A stretch of DNA of 22,143 nt from an uncultured Eubacteriales bacterium (lineage in GTDB: Bacteria; Bacillota; Clostridia; Lachnospirales; Anaerotignaceae). The translations under genes and the position numbers were made by a program. Each line of letters begins with the position of its first letter. The stretch's first letter is position 1. The notes below the pieces were generated by a model, which was not told the DNA's origin, ran no database searches, and saw nothing but the letters and a program-made list of their open reading frames with translations. The DNA lies in contig URCD01000031.1 in NCBI GenBank assembly GCA_900546215.1, forward strand, positions 1 through 22,143, in the 5' to 3' direction. Positions 7,250 to 14,817 of the stretch are shown piece by piece.

Positions 7250-10200
7250 TTAATATGCGGAGCCCTCGTTCCATATTTTATTTGGCCTTATTTCTGTCCA
7301 ATCCTCCGCTTCATCATCGTCACGCGTATATTCGTGGTAATTAGTAGCTTCTAAAATCTCGTAGTAATACCATGTGTACTCCGGATTGTCAGGCCACATT
7401 TTTGTATTATAGCAAAGCCCGTCCTTATCAACCTCACGGTTAAGCACGTTGTTGATTAGCGTTACGGCCTCAGCCCTGGTAATTGCGCTGTCAGGATGGA
7501 AGGTTCCGTCAGGATAGCCTGCAATCCAGCCCTTTTCATAGGCAGAGTTAATGTAGTCCGCCGCCCAGTGTCCGTTTATATCGCTGAAATGGTTTTCATC
7601 GCTGCTCGACAAATCATCAAAGAATGACACAATAGTCGCAAATTCAGCCCTTGTAATGCTGTCGTCCGGCCTGAAGGTATTTTCAGCGTTTCCATCGCCG
7701 TGGAGTATATCGGCATTGGTAAGCGTAGCAACTGCCTTAAGATACCAACGTGTATTGTTCACATCGCTGAAGTCCTGATAAGTCGTATAGTAAAGCTGTC
7801 TTGAGCTGTCCTCCAGCAGTCTGTAGAATATTGTGGCAACCTCCGCTCGGGTTATGTTGGCGTTAGGCCTTACAAGTCCGTCCGGATAGCCGCTTATGTA
7901 CTGGAAATGTTCCTCTGTCTCAAGCTTAGGCTTTTCTTTTTCAATGCGTCCTTCCGGAAGCTCATATCCGCCGCCTCCGCCGCTGCCTTTTCTGCTGTAG
8001 GCGGCTACAAATGTTAAATCCCTGTCAACGGTAATATTTTTAACCTGAGATGTTGAATAGTATTTATCAAGCTCCTCACAGTACCACGAATCAAACCTGT
8101 AGCCGCTGTCTGCGTCAACGTCCGGTACGGTGTCGATTATTTGTCCCTCATCATAGGTAAACTCTGTTCTTCCGTCCAGCTCCCCATGCTTTCCTTCCTC
8201 GAACCTTACAGTATATTCCTTCGCGGCTTCATTAGTATAGCTAACCTCAGGTTTTTCAAATTCCTGGCTTTCTCCCTGGTTTCCGAGTGAATCCTCCGGG
8301 TAGAGCGCCGCCCATTTATTTGTTTCGACAATATATGTTCCGTTTTCTGTCTGCGGGTCAGTCAGCTTTACATTATATTTAAGCTGTACCCTTTCAAAGT
8401 TTGTCACAGGAACGTTGATTTCCCATATAAAGCATTCTCCACAGCTTCTGCCGTCAAACACTGTTCCGTCCTCATAATAATGAAGCTCATATTTATAACC
8501 GCTGTTTCCATCGGGCGCAAAGCCGTAGGAAGCCGACGCTCCGTCCTGCGGCTGAACCGCTTCGGCGTTATAGATATTGCTTCCTACCGATAAGGTGATT
8601 TTTTCAGCCTCATTTACGAAGTCAAAGTTATAGCTGTTTCCGTGATTATCAGTTCCAATGCCTATTTCGTCAACCACTTTGCTTCCGTTGTCAAGAAGGT
8701 AGTTTATTTTCTTCTGTATTATATTAAAATCCACAGTCCTTCCGCCGTTAAGAGCTGACATAAAGGCCTCTCCCAGTTCGCTGCTTCCCACATATACGCC
8801 GCAGCAGTTGTATTCAGCCTTTAATGTGTCGTATGCCTGATATGCATCGTAGAAAGCCCTGTCAACGGAGAGCGCATGCTGGTCTATTTCTTCTAAGGGC
8901 ACATATTTCTCAGGATTTGCAGTTGTGCTTTCACCTGTAAAGTCAACCGTAAATTTATCTCCGTCACTCTCAACCCAGCCGGTTACTTTATCAAAATAAT
9001 TATCCCAGTCTCCCCCGGGAACTTTAAACTCTCCGTCACCAAAACCATTGGCAACGCACCAGCCGGTCATTTCGCCAAAGTATCTTATACCGTCAGCCTC
9101 TATCTGATGGAATATAATTTTTACATTTCCATCGTCCCCTGTAAACAATCTTGTTAAACCGTCGCTGACAACAATGACATATTTTCTTTCATCATTGGTC
9201 TGGCTTGCCTTAAGCATATTTTCAGCTTCGATAAGCCCCGCTTCCATATTAGTTCCGCTAAGAAGTCCGTCAGGCCTGTTTGCCGCTGCGTTGTAAATAG
9301 CATCCAGCTCACTATTATCAAGCTCTTTAAGGCCATATACAGTTTTGGCGTCTCCGCCAAACACTATTACTCCTACATTTATTTTTGCTTCCGTATTGCT
9401 GACTGCATCTAAGAGATTTTCAAGCAGTGTTTTCGTTTCAGCTGCCACTTCGTCTTTACAGCTTGACTTATCCATGACAAATACAACATCGCTCATAAGC
9501 TCCGTTTCCTCAGACGGAAGCGAAAGAGTAACCTCCGACACATAATTTTCGTCAAGCTCCGCCGCTGTTTTTGATTTTGAAGCAGGCCCCGGCGTTTCAG
9601 GCTCCGGTTCTGACGGCTTCTTTATATCTACTGTGGGATCGCCGATTTTTTCTCTGGCCTCATCCCCGTCAATTATTATTTTTTCACCTGTCTTATTATC
9701 AATATATTCAAGCTTAATGCTTTCATTTGTATGAAGACTGTTACCATACACACCGTCTTTTGCCTTTACCTTAAATGTAACGGTTATTTTTTCTTCAGGA
9801 ATATTTCCTATATTCCAAATCAGGGTTTTTCCGTCGTCATCCAGTTCGAGACCGTCCGACGCACTGCCGCTGACATACTCAAATTCATCCGTATTTATTA
9901 CGTCTGTAATTACCGCATTTGCTCCTGCCGGAATACGGTTGATAATCTCCGCTAAATCCTCAAGAATATCAGGAAGTCCGCCTTCGTTCAGGTCGTCGTC
10001 AGTAACGTTTGTAAACAGCGCCTTTCCGTCCTTATAAGAAGATATTGCCTTAAGTGCGTCGGCGTCGTCCTTCATCTCTATGCCTATGGTATATATTATT
10101 ACTCCGTCATTAATAAGCTCTTCCGCCTGTTTTGTCCCGTTCCAATTTTTATCGTCTTCCCCGTCGCCGCTGTAGCCAGGCTTTCCGTCTGATATAAATA

Positions 10201-10909
10201 TAATATAAGCCGGCCTGTCTGTATTTTCACGGCCATCCAGTATCTTTTTAGCCTCTGCCAGCGCAGCTGTATAATTTGTGCCTCCGCCGGACTGCATTTG
10301 GGCTATTTCATCTTTCAGGGTATCGCCGTCAGTTTCAAGGCCGGTGCTTATATCAATCGCATCTTTATCCTCCGCGGTTCCATATGCTCCGTTAAACCCT
10401 ATAACTGCAAGGGTGTTGTCCTGCTCCCCGTTTAAAATCTGGTCCACAAATCCTTCCGCGGCTTCCTTAGCCACTTCCATTCTCGTTTTTCCAGCAAGTC
10501 TCCGGCCGCATATATTATTCGGCTTTCTGTCGAACTCAGCCTGACATTCCTCACATACATATACTGTATACTCATGAATGCCGCCAAACCAGTCAGTCCA
10601 TTGTCTTTCCTCTTCTTTGAAGCTGGTACTCTGGCATTTTTTCGACTTGGAAACCTTACTGCTCATACTGCCCGATGTGTCCACAGCGAGCACTACATCG
10701 GCTCCTGCCTCTGTACTTTCGGTATACTGAACCCCTTCTATAGTCATTTTTACAGTATAGTTTCCGTCCTCATCTGGTTCCGTATTCTGCAGGAACTTGG
10801 ACGCCGTAACCGTCCCTTCTTCCTTTTGTGCCGCCAATATGGCTGATGGAAGGAGGCCGGATACCATTATCGCCGCTATAGCCGCCGACAAAAATCTTTT
10901 AAGTCTCAT
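7250..10909 (-). CDS. Secreted S-layer-anchored protein with two von Willebrand A domains
   Basis: A 1219-residue surface protein. Residues 1-27 form a signal peptide (RLKRF, hydrophobic core, ILAAQ). VWA domain 1 (about 70-330) has a full metal site: DTSGS at 77-81, T211 and D241. It carries an insertion between DTSGS and the first helix with C92, C119, C122 and C134. A beta-sandwich (about 331-425) of the kind found in isopeptide-forming adhesins follows, then a Pro/Glu linker. VWA domain 2 (about 470-600 or later) has DKSSC at 480-484 in place of DxSxS, though GTN and VVSDG remain. Around 895-972 is a repeat like the InlB B-repeat (YTVRFEEGKHGEL...FVAAYS), then a Gly-rich linker and three SLH units (about 1003-1035, 1047-1100, 1108-1160) that bind secondary cell wall polymer. 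It probably acts as an adhesin or matrix-binding protein. AAGGGG lies before ATG 10909. It is transcribed alone. Confidence 0.9.
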   Translation of the reverse strand: MRLKRFLSAAIAAIMVSGLLPSAILAAQKEEGTVTASKFLQNTEPDEDGNYTVKMTIEGVQYTESTEAGADVVLAVDTSGSMSSKVSKSKKCQSTSFKEEERQWTDWFGGIHEYTVYVCEECQAEFDRKPNNICGRRLAGKTRMEVAKEAAEGFVDQILNGEQDNTLAVIGFNGAYGTAEDKDAIDISTGLETDGDTLKDEIAQMQSGGGTNYTAALAEAKKILDGRENTDRPAYIIFISDGKPGYSGDGEDDKNWNGTKQAEELINDGVIIYTIGIEMKDDADALKAISSYKDGKALFTNVTDDDLNEGGLPDILEDLAEIINRIPAGANAVITDVINTDEFEYVSGSASDGLELDDDGKTLIWNIGNIPEEKITVTFKVKAKDGVYGNSLHTNESIKLEYIDNKTGEKIIIDGDEAREKIGDPTVDIKKPSEPEPETPGPASKSKTAAELDENYVSEVTLSLPSEETELMSDVVFVMDKSSCKDEVAAETKTLLENLLDAVSNTEAKINVGVIVFGGDAKTVYGLKELDNSELDAIYNAAANRPDGLLSGTNMEAGLIEAENMLKASQTNDERKYVIVVSDGLTRLFTGDDGNVKIIFHQIEADGIRYFGEMTGWCVANGFGDGEFKVPGGDWDNYFDKVTGWVESDGDKFTVDFTGESTTANPEKYVPLEEIDQHALSVDRAFYDAYQAYDTLKAEYNCCGVYVGSSELGEAFMSALNGGRTVDFNIIQKKINYLLDNGSKVVDEIGIGTDNHGNSYNFDFVNEAEKITLSVGSNIYNAEAVQPQDGASASYGFAPDGNSGYKYELHYYEDGTVFDGRSCGECFIWEINVPVTNFERVQLKYNVKLTDPQTENGTYIVETNKWAALYPEDSLGNQGESQEFEKPEVSYTNEAAKEYTVRFEEGKHGELDGRTEFTYDEGQIIDTVPDVDADSGYRFDSWYCEELDKYYSTSQVKNITVDRDLTFVAAYSRKGSGGGGGYELPEGRIEKEKPKLETEEHFQYISGYPDGLVRPNANITRAEVATIFYRLLEDSSRQLYYTTYQDFSDVNNTRWYLKAVATLTNADILHGDGNAENTFRPDDSITRAEFATIVSFFDDLSSSDENHFSDINGHWAADYINSAYEKGWIAGYPDGTFHPDSAITRAEAVTLINNVLNREVDKDGLCYNTKMWPDNPEYTWYYYEILEATNYHEYTRDDDEAEDWTEIRPNKIWNEGSAY

Positions 10910-10934
10910 CTCTATTCTTTCCCCTTTCTGCTTG

Positions 10935-10983
10935 ATACTTCAGACAGCAGGCGAACAGAAAAGTATACTTTATTGAGCAGGCG
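10935..10983. repeat. Two direct repeats ATACTT-N5-AGCAGGCG, 30 bp apart
   Basis: ATACTTCAGACAGCAGGCG (10935-10953) and ATACTTTATTGAGCAGGCG (10965-10983) share all 14 bases outside a five-base variable spacer and are spaced exactly 30 bp. They lie 26-75 bases upstream of the surface protein start, within its untranslated leader. The three-helical-turn period suits two protein dimers on one DNA face, or repeated RNA sites. Confidence 0.6.
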
Positions 10984-11006
10984 GCATACGGGCCTTATAT
11001 TGTGTT

Positions 11007-11047
11007 TTTTTGAGAAAAAAGCTCTAAAATAGTCTCGTTTTTGAGAA
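11007..11047. repeat. Two direct repeats TTTTTGAGAA, 31 bp apart, in the surface protein leader
   Basis: TTTTTGAGAA occurs at 11007-11016 and 11038-11047. The second copy is part of a small inverted repeat (TCTCGTTTTTGAGA). They lie just downstream of the predicted promoter of the surface protein gene. The A/T-rich makeup makes chance more likely than for the neighbouring repeat pair. Confidence 0.35.
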
Positions 11048-11056
11048 GATTAGTAA

Positions 11057-11085
11057 TGTATACCATATTGTTCACTTTCTTTCAA
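11057..11085 (-). promoter_or_regulatory. Candidate promoter of the surface protein gene
   Basis: On the minus strand TTGAAA (11080-11085), 17 bp, TATACA (11057-11062), with TGG before the -10 as an extended element. It implies a leader of about 140 bases. A second TATACT at 10963-10968 has no -35 partner. Confidence 0.5.
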
Positions 11086-11108
11086 TAAAATAAAGATATT
11101 TTTTCCAT

Positions 11109-11139
11109 AAAAAAAGGACATACATTTTTGTATGTCCTT
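11109..11139 (-). terminator. Intrinsic terminator of the P-type ATPase gene
   Basis: An 11-bp perfect stem AAGGACATACA/TGTATGTCCTT (11114-11124 with 11129-11139), a TTTT/AAAA loop and a seven-base T-run on the minus strand, 13 bases after the stop codon. Confidence 0.93.
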
Positions 11140-11152
11140 AAGTGTTTACAAA

Positions 11153-13786
11153 TTATTTTCCAAGCTTTCTCTGAATTGCTTTTATTATTTCCATAATAGG
11201 CACTATTAAAAATGCAAGACCCATGGCGACTGCGTACTCCATTGCCGAAATATGCTCGAAGCCGAAAGCGTTTGAGAGGAAAGGTACATATATAACCGCC
11301 GTCGTACAAATAAGCGATAATATCATTGCCCCCCAAAGGTACTTGTTGTTGTGAGGCATTTTAAATATGGAATTCCTGCGTGAACGCATATTGAAGGAAT
11401 GGAATATTTCAACCATTGACAGAGTTAAAAACGCCATTGTGGTTCCGTCCGCACTGTTTACTGTTTCCCATACTCCAGCCTCTATATAATGTCCTATAAG
11501 ATATGCCGCAAGCGTAAGGCAGGTAATTATAATCCCCTGGAACGCCACGTCAAAGCCCATTCCTCCGGCGAATATGCCGTCCTTGGCGTTTCTTGGCGCA
11601 CGCTTCATAATATCGCTCTCGCTCTTTTCCATACCGAGGGCAATTGCGGGGAAGCAGTCTGTAATGAGGTTAATCCAAAGCAAGTGGGCAGGCTCAAGTA
11701 TTACAAAGCCCATAATAGTAGCCGCGAATATAGAAAGTACCTCCGCCAGGTTTGACGAGAGAAGGAACTGTATGGCTTTACGGATATTGTCGTAAATACG
11801 TCTTCCTTCCTCTACCGCTGAGACAATTGTCGCGAAGTTGTCATCCGCAAGCACCATATCCGCAACATTCTTTGTAACGTCAGTGCCTGTTATGCCCATG
11901 CCCACGCCGATATCAGCGCTCTTGATTGATGGCGCGTCGTTGACGCCGTCGCCCGTCATGGCTGTTATATATCCCTTAGAGCGCCATGCATTTACGATAC
12001 GCACCTTATGCTCGGGCTGAACCCTGGCGTAAACTGCGTACTGTTCTATTGTCTCATGGAGCTTTTCATCTGATATATCGTCAAGTTGCGAGCCGGTAAT
12101 GGCCTGGCTGGGACAAGTTATAATTCCAAGCTGGGTCGCTATTGCCACGGCTGTATCCCTGTGGTCGCCGGTTATCATTACAGGTCGTATACCCGCTTCC
12201 TTACATTCAACAATCGCATCCCTTACCTCAGGACGTATAGGGTCAATCATACCGGAAAGGCCGATATAGCAAAGATCCTTTTCAAGATAGCCCGGTTCAA
12301 ATTCAGCCGGTGCGCTTTCCCAGTCCCGTTTGGCGCCGCACAGCACACGAAGCGCCCTGTCCGCCATCGCCTTATTTGCCTTAAGGATGTCAGCCCTTAT
12401 TTCGTCATTCAGCGGAACCTCTTTGCCATTTACAATGGCGCGGGTACAGCATTTAAGAACCTCATCCGGAGCTCCCTTTGTAAACTGTATTATCTGTCCG
12501 TTATCCGTCTTATGGACGGTACTCATCATCTTTCTTGAGGAATCAAAGGGTGCCTCGCCTATTCTCGGATATTTTGCCTTAAGCTCAGTTTTAGGCATTC
12601 CCTCTTTAAACGCGTCGTTTACAAGCGCGCATTCCGTAGGCTCTCCTACCGCCTCATTTTGGTCAAGCTCAGCATCCGAGGAAAGCGCCATAGCCATTGA
12701 CAGCAGCTTCACATCGTCCGAGGAATGCTCTACAACTGTCATTTTATTCTGCGTAAGCGTTCCGGTTTTATCGGAACAGATTACCTGTGTACAGCCCAAT
12801 GTTTCTACGGCCGTAAGCTTTCTTATAACTGCGTTTTTCTTAGACATGTTAGTAACGCCGATTGAAAGAACGATTGTAACAACAGCAGCCAGTCCCTCAG
12901 GTATCGCCGCAACAGCCAGGCTGACAGCTACCATAAATGTATCAAGCAGGGTTTCTCCGCTGATATTAGGATAATAGCGGAATATATCAATCGCGAAAAT
13001 TACTATACAAATTCCTATTACAAGGAAGCTCAATATCTTACTAAGCTGGTTAAGCTTTTTCTGCAGGGGAGTCTGCTCATCCTTTGCGTCTGTCAGGGCC
13101 GTGGCTATTTTGCCCATTTCAGTATTCATTCCTGTTCCTGCTATTACCGCCCTGCCTCTGCCGTATACAACGGTCGAGCCCATGTAAACCATGTTTTTGC
13201 GGTCTCCAAGCGGAATATCCTTTTCACTGCCAAGATTGAGGACGTTTATCAGCTTGGTTACCGGAACCGATTCTCCGGTGAGAGCTGCCTCTTCTACCTT
13301 CATACTGGCACATTCGATAATACGCGCATCTGCCGGCACCGCATCTCCGGCCTCAAGCACAATTACGTCGCCGGGTACAAGCTCCTCGCTCTTTACAGTA
13401 ATCTGTCTGCCGTCACGCAGAACCTTACTTGTGGCGGCCGCAATTTCCTGAAGTGCCTCTATCGCCTTTTCCGCTTTGTTTTCCTGAACTACTCCAAGCA
13501 CAGCGTTAATAATTACTACAACCATTATGATTACAGTGTCCGCCGCGGATTCCCCAGAATACGCCGATGTTATTCCGGATATAACAGCAGCCGCGATAAG
13601 GATAATAATCATCGGGTCCTTCAGTTCCATTAAAAACTTATGGAGCGTGGACTCCTTTTTGCCCTCGTCAAGCTTGTTATGGCCAAATTCCGACAGCCTG
13701 TCAGCCGCCTCTGCTGATGAGAGTCCGCTTTCGCTGGTCCTTTGTTCCTCCAGCACCTGTTTTACTTCGGATAAATACTCTTTCAT
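11153..13786 (-). CDS. P2A-type cation-transporting ATPase (Ca2+ or Mn2+ exporter)
   Basis: An 877-residue P-type ATPase of the SERCA/PMR1 branch. Seen in order: N-terminal cation ATPase domain, TGES actuator loop (about 170), IPEGL in helix 4 (about 295), phosphorylation site SDKTGTLT with D at about 339, nucleotide domain with KGAPDEVL, TGD and TGDGVNDAP hinge (about 538 and 610), and ten membrane helices. Cation ligands of SERCA are kept: E in PEGL, N and E in SSNLAEV (helix 5), N and D in NLITDCFPA (helix 6), E in helix 8 (SMVEIFHS). By family this is a Ca2+ pump. However, its leader is a manganese riboswitch, and relatives under such control (Lactococcus YoaB, pneumococcal MgtA) export Mn2+. 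I therefore infer Mn2+, perhaps with Ca2+. AGGAGG precedes ATG 13786. A promoter inside mntP and possible read-through from mntP both feed it. Confidence 0.92.
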   Translation of the reverse strand: MKEYLSEVKQVLEEQRTSESGLSSAEAADRLSEFGHNKLDEGKKESTLHKFLMELKDPMIIILIAAAVISGITSAYSGESAADTVIIMVVVIINAVLGVVQENKAEKAIEALQEIAAATSKVLRDGRQITVKSEELVPGDVIVLEAGDAVPADARIIECASMKVEEAALTGESVPVTKLINVLNLGSEKDIPLGDRKNMVYMGSTVVYGRGRAVIAGTGMNTEMGKIATALTDAKDEQTPLQKKLNQLSKILSFLVIGICIVIFAIDIFRYYPNISGETLLDTFMVAVSLAVAAIPEGLAAVVTIVLSIGVTNMSKKNAVIRKLTAVETLGCTQVICSDKTGTLTQNKMTVVEHSSDDVKLLSMAMALSSDAELDQNEAVGEPTECALVNDAFKEGMPKTELKAKYPRIGEAPFDSSRKMMSTVHKTDNGQIIQFTKGAPDEVLKCCTRAIVNGKEVPLNDEIRADILKANKAMADRALRVLCGAKRDWESAPAEFEPGYLEKDLCYIGLSGMIDPIRPEVRDAIVECKEAGIRPVMITGDHRDTAVAIATQLGIITCPSQAITGSQLDDISDEKLHETIEQYAVYARVQPEHKVRIVNAWRSKGYITAMTGDGVNDAPSIKSADIGVGMGITGTDVTKNVADMVLADDNFATIVSAVEEGRRIYDNIRKAIQFLLSSNLAEVLSIFAATIMGFVILEPAHLLWINLITDCFPAIALGMEKSESDIMKRAPRNAKDGIFAGGMGFDVAFQGIIITCLTLAAYLIGHYIEAGVWETVNSADGTTMAFLTLSMVEIFHSFNMRSRRNSIFKMPHNNKYLWGAMILSLICTTAVIYVPFLSNAFGFEHISAMEYAVAMGLAFLIVPIMEIIKAIQRKLGK

Positions 13787-13821
13787 GTAATATTCTACCT
13801 CCTATTACTATCCTCTCCACC

Positions 13822-13852
13822 TGTGAACAATGGTATTCACCATAATTTCACA
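13822..13852 (-). promoter_or_regulatory. Two-tier hairpin in the ATPase 5' untranslated region
   Basis: On the minus strand TGTGAA pairs with TTCACA, and inside it ATGGT pairs with ACCAT around GAAT. It lies between the riboswitch terminator and the ATPase ribosome binding site. There is no T-run, so it is not a terminator; it may stabilise the mRNA or be incidental. Confidence 0.35.
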
Positions 13853-13869
13853 AAGGAGCCAGTGACAAT

Positions 13870-13908
13870 AAAAAAGACCCGTATACAAACAGCGTTTGTA
13901 TATGAGTC
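13870..13908 (-). terminator. Riboswitch-controlled terminator before the P-type ATPase
   Basis: A 15-position stem with one mismatch and one G-U pair (13876-13890 with 13894-13908), a three-base loop and a T-run on the minus strand. Its first arm contains CATATA, which also forms the closing helix of the aptamer, so the two structures exclude each other. Confidence 0.88.
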
Positions 13909-13992
13909 TCATTCTTTATGGATAGACCAGGCTTTTTTCACCAGTGTTGTTGATCTATCTCGCACAGCCGTGCGGAATTACTCCCCCATATA
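13899..13992 (-). promoter_or_regulatory. yybP-ykoY manganese riboswitch upstream of the P-type ATPase
   Basis: Read on the minus strand, the leader has the family's conserved blocks in order: GGGGGAGTA, GATCAACA, ACTGG, CCTGG and GAGACT. The closing helix P1 is TATATG (13987-13992) with CATATA (13899-13904), and GATAGA/TCTATC forms an internal stem. The yybP-ykoY family binds Mn2+ and usually turns genes on. Here Mn2+ would lock P1, keep CATATA out of the terminator, and allow read-through into the ATPase. The aptamer call rests on recognised blocks and pairing, not on a covariance search. Confidence 0.88.
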
Positions 13993-14009
13993 AGTGAGTC
14001 CTTTATTTA

Positions 14010-14038
14010 ATTTTATGTCAAGAGACCTAAATGTTCAA
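14010..14038 (-). promoter_or_regulatory. Promoter of the riboswitch-ATPase unit, inside the end of mntP
   Basis: On the minus strand TTGAAC (14033-14038), 17 bp, TAAAAT (14010-14015); the -10 overlaps the mntP stop codon. Transcription would start near 14003, ten bases before the aptamer helix. The -35 matches the consensus at only four of six positions. Confidence 0.5.
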
Positions 14039-14570
14039 GCAGTATTTTAATTCCCATTAAAATCAGAACCAAACCGCCTAAAACCTCAGCTCTCGATTTA
14101 TATTTTACCCCGAACACACTGCCGATTTTAATACCCGCAGCTGACAGGATAAAAGTAACGACACCTATAAAGCTGACAGCAGGAACAATATCCACCTTGA
14201 GAAAAGCGAAGGTTACCCCCACCGCAAGAGCGTCTATGCTTGTGGCCACAGCAAGCGGAAACATAGCTTTAGGCTCCATTGAACAGGAGCATTCCTCCTG
14301 CGACCTGGCCTCTTTTATCATATTTAAGCCTATGACGCTGAGCAGTATAAACGCAATCCAATGGTCAAAGCTTTGTATCATGGTCTGAAACCTTATGCCA
14401 AGGAAGTATCCTATTAAAGGCATAAGCGCCTGAAAGCCGCCGAAATAAATGCCTGCCGTTAAAGAATGCCGCGCTTTGGTTTTGCCAAGCGACAGACCCT
14501 TGCAAATGGAAACCGCAAAAGCGTCCATCGAAAGGCCAACTGCCAGTATGAACAATTCTGCCAAATTCAT
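14013..14570 (-). CDS. mntP: MntP manganese efflux pump
   Basis: A 185-residue membrane protein with six helices that exports Mn2+ from the cytoplasm. It has the family's two inverted halves, each with its acidic motif: LSMDAFAVSICKGL near the start and ATSIDALAVGVTFAF after a hydrophilic loop containing EECSCS. The ATG at 14570 gives the normal MntP N terminus (MNLAELFILAVG) and has GAGGGGA about nine bases upstream; an in-frame ATG at 14588 lies before that site and is unlikely. Expression is set by a yybP-ykoY riboswitch with terminator directly upstream, as is common for mntP. No terminator follows it, so transcripts may run on into the second riboswitch and the ATPase. Confidence 0.95.
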   Translation of the reverse strand: MNLAELFILAVGLSMDAFAVSICKGLSLGKTKARHSLTAGIYFGGFQALMPLIGYFLGIRFQTMIQSFDHWIAFILLSVIGLNMIKEARSQEECSCSMEPKAMFPLAVATSIDALAVGVTFAFLKVDIVPAVSFIGVVTFILSAAGIKIGSVFGVKYKSRAEVLGGLVLILMGIKILLEHLGLLT

Positions 14571-14617
14571 ATAAAACAATCCCCTCATTTGAATTTGCAG
14601 GCAGGGCGCTTATCAGT

Positions 14618-14662
14618 AAAAAAATAAAACGAGCCCTATCTGCGCTAACAGATAAGTCTCGT
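14618..14662 (-). terminator. Riboswitch-controlled terminator before mntP
   Basis: A 14-position stem with one mismatch and one G-U pair (14629-14642 with 14649-14662), a six-base loop and TTTATTTTTTT on the minus strand. The first arm includes CTTAT, which is the 3' strand of the aptamer's closing helix, giving mutually exclusive folds. Confidence 0.9.
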
Positions 14663-14742
14663 CATTTAATACAAAGCCAGGAAACCATGTTCCAGTATGT
14701 TGACTTCGTCACGCCATACGGGCGCTGACTACTCCCTTATAG
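14652..14742 (-). promoter_or_regulatory. yybP-ykoY manganese riboswitch upstream of mntP
   Basis: On the minus strand the conserved blocks are AAGGGAGTAG, AAGTCAACATACTGG, CCTGGCTTTG and ACGAGACTT. ATAAG (14736-14740) pairs with CTTAT (14652-14656) to close the aptamer. It starts almost at the predicted transcription start. The same blocks recur in the leader of the ATPase gene, but the loops and stems differ, so the two copies are not a recent duplication. High Mn2+ should favour read-through into mntP. Confidence 0.92.
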
Positions 14743-14748
14743 CGACAG

Positions 14749-14777
14749 ATTATATCAGAAATTTCCATGTCAGTCAA
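14749..14777 (-). promoter_or_regulatory. Consensus promoter of the mntP riboswitch transcript
   Basis: On the minus strand TTGACT (14772-14777), 17 bp, TATAAT (14749-14754), with TGA forming an extended -10. Transcription begins near 14742, directly at the riboswitch. The -35 and -10 together match consensus at 11 of 12 positions. Confidence 0.9.
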
Positions 14778-14817
14778 GACTAATAAGCATTAATAAATCA
14801 TTAGCAGGCTATATTTT

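Noticed and set aside
9154..9360. Overlapping open frames within the surface protein gene and other large genes
   Set aside because: They are in other frames of clear coding genes, lack ribosome binding sites and match no protein family. The same holds for the antisense frames in metK, the ATPase gene and mgtE.
13822..13852. Hairpin as a second attenuator before the ATPase
   Set aside because: No T-run follows and it overlaps neither the aptamer nor the ribosome binding site, so I list it only as a structure.
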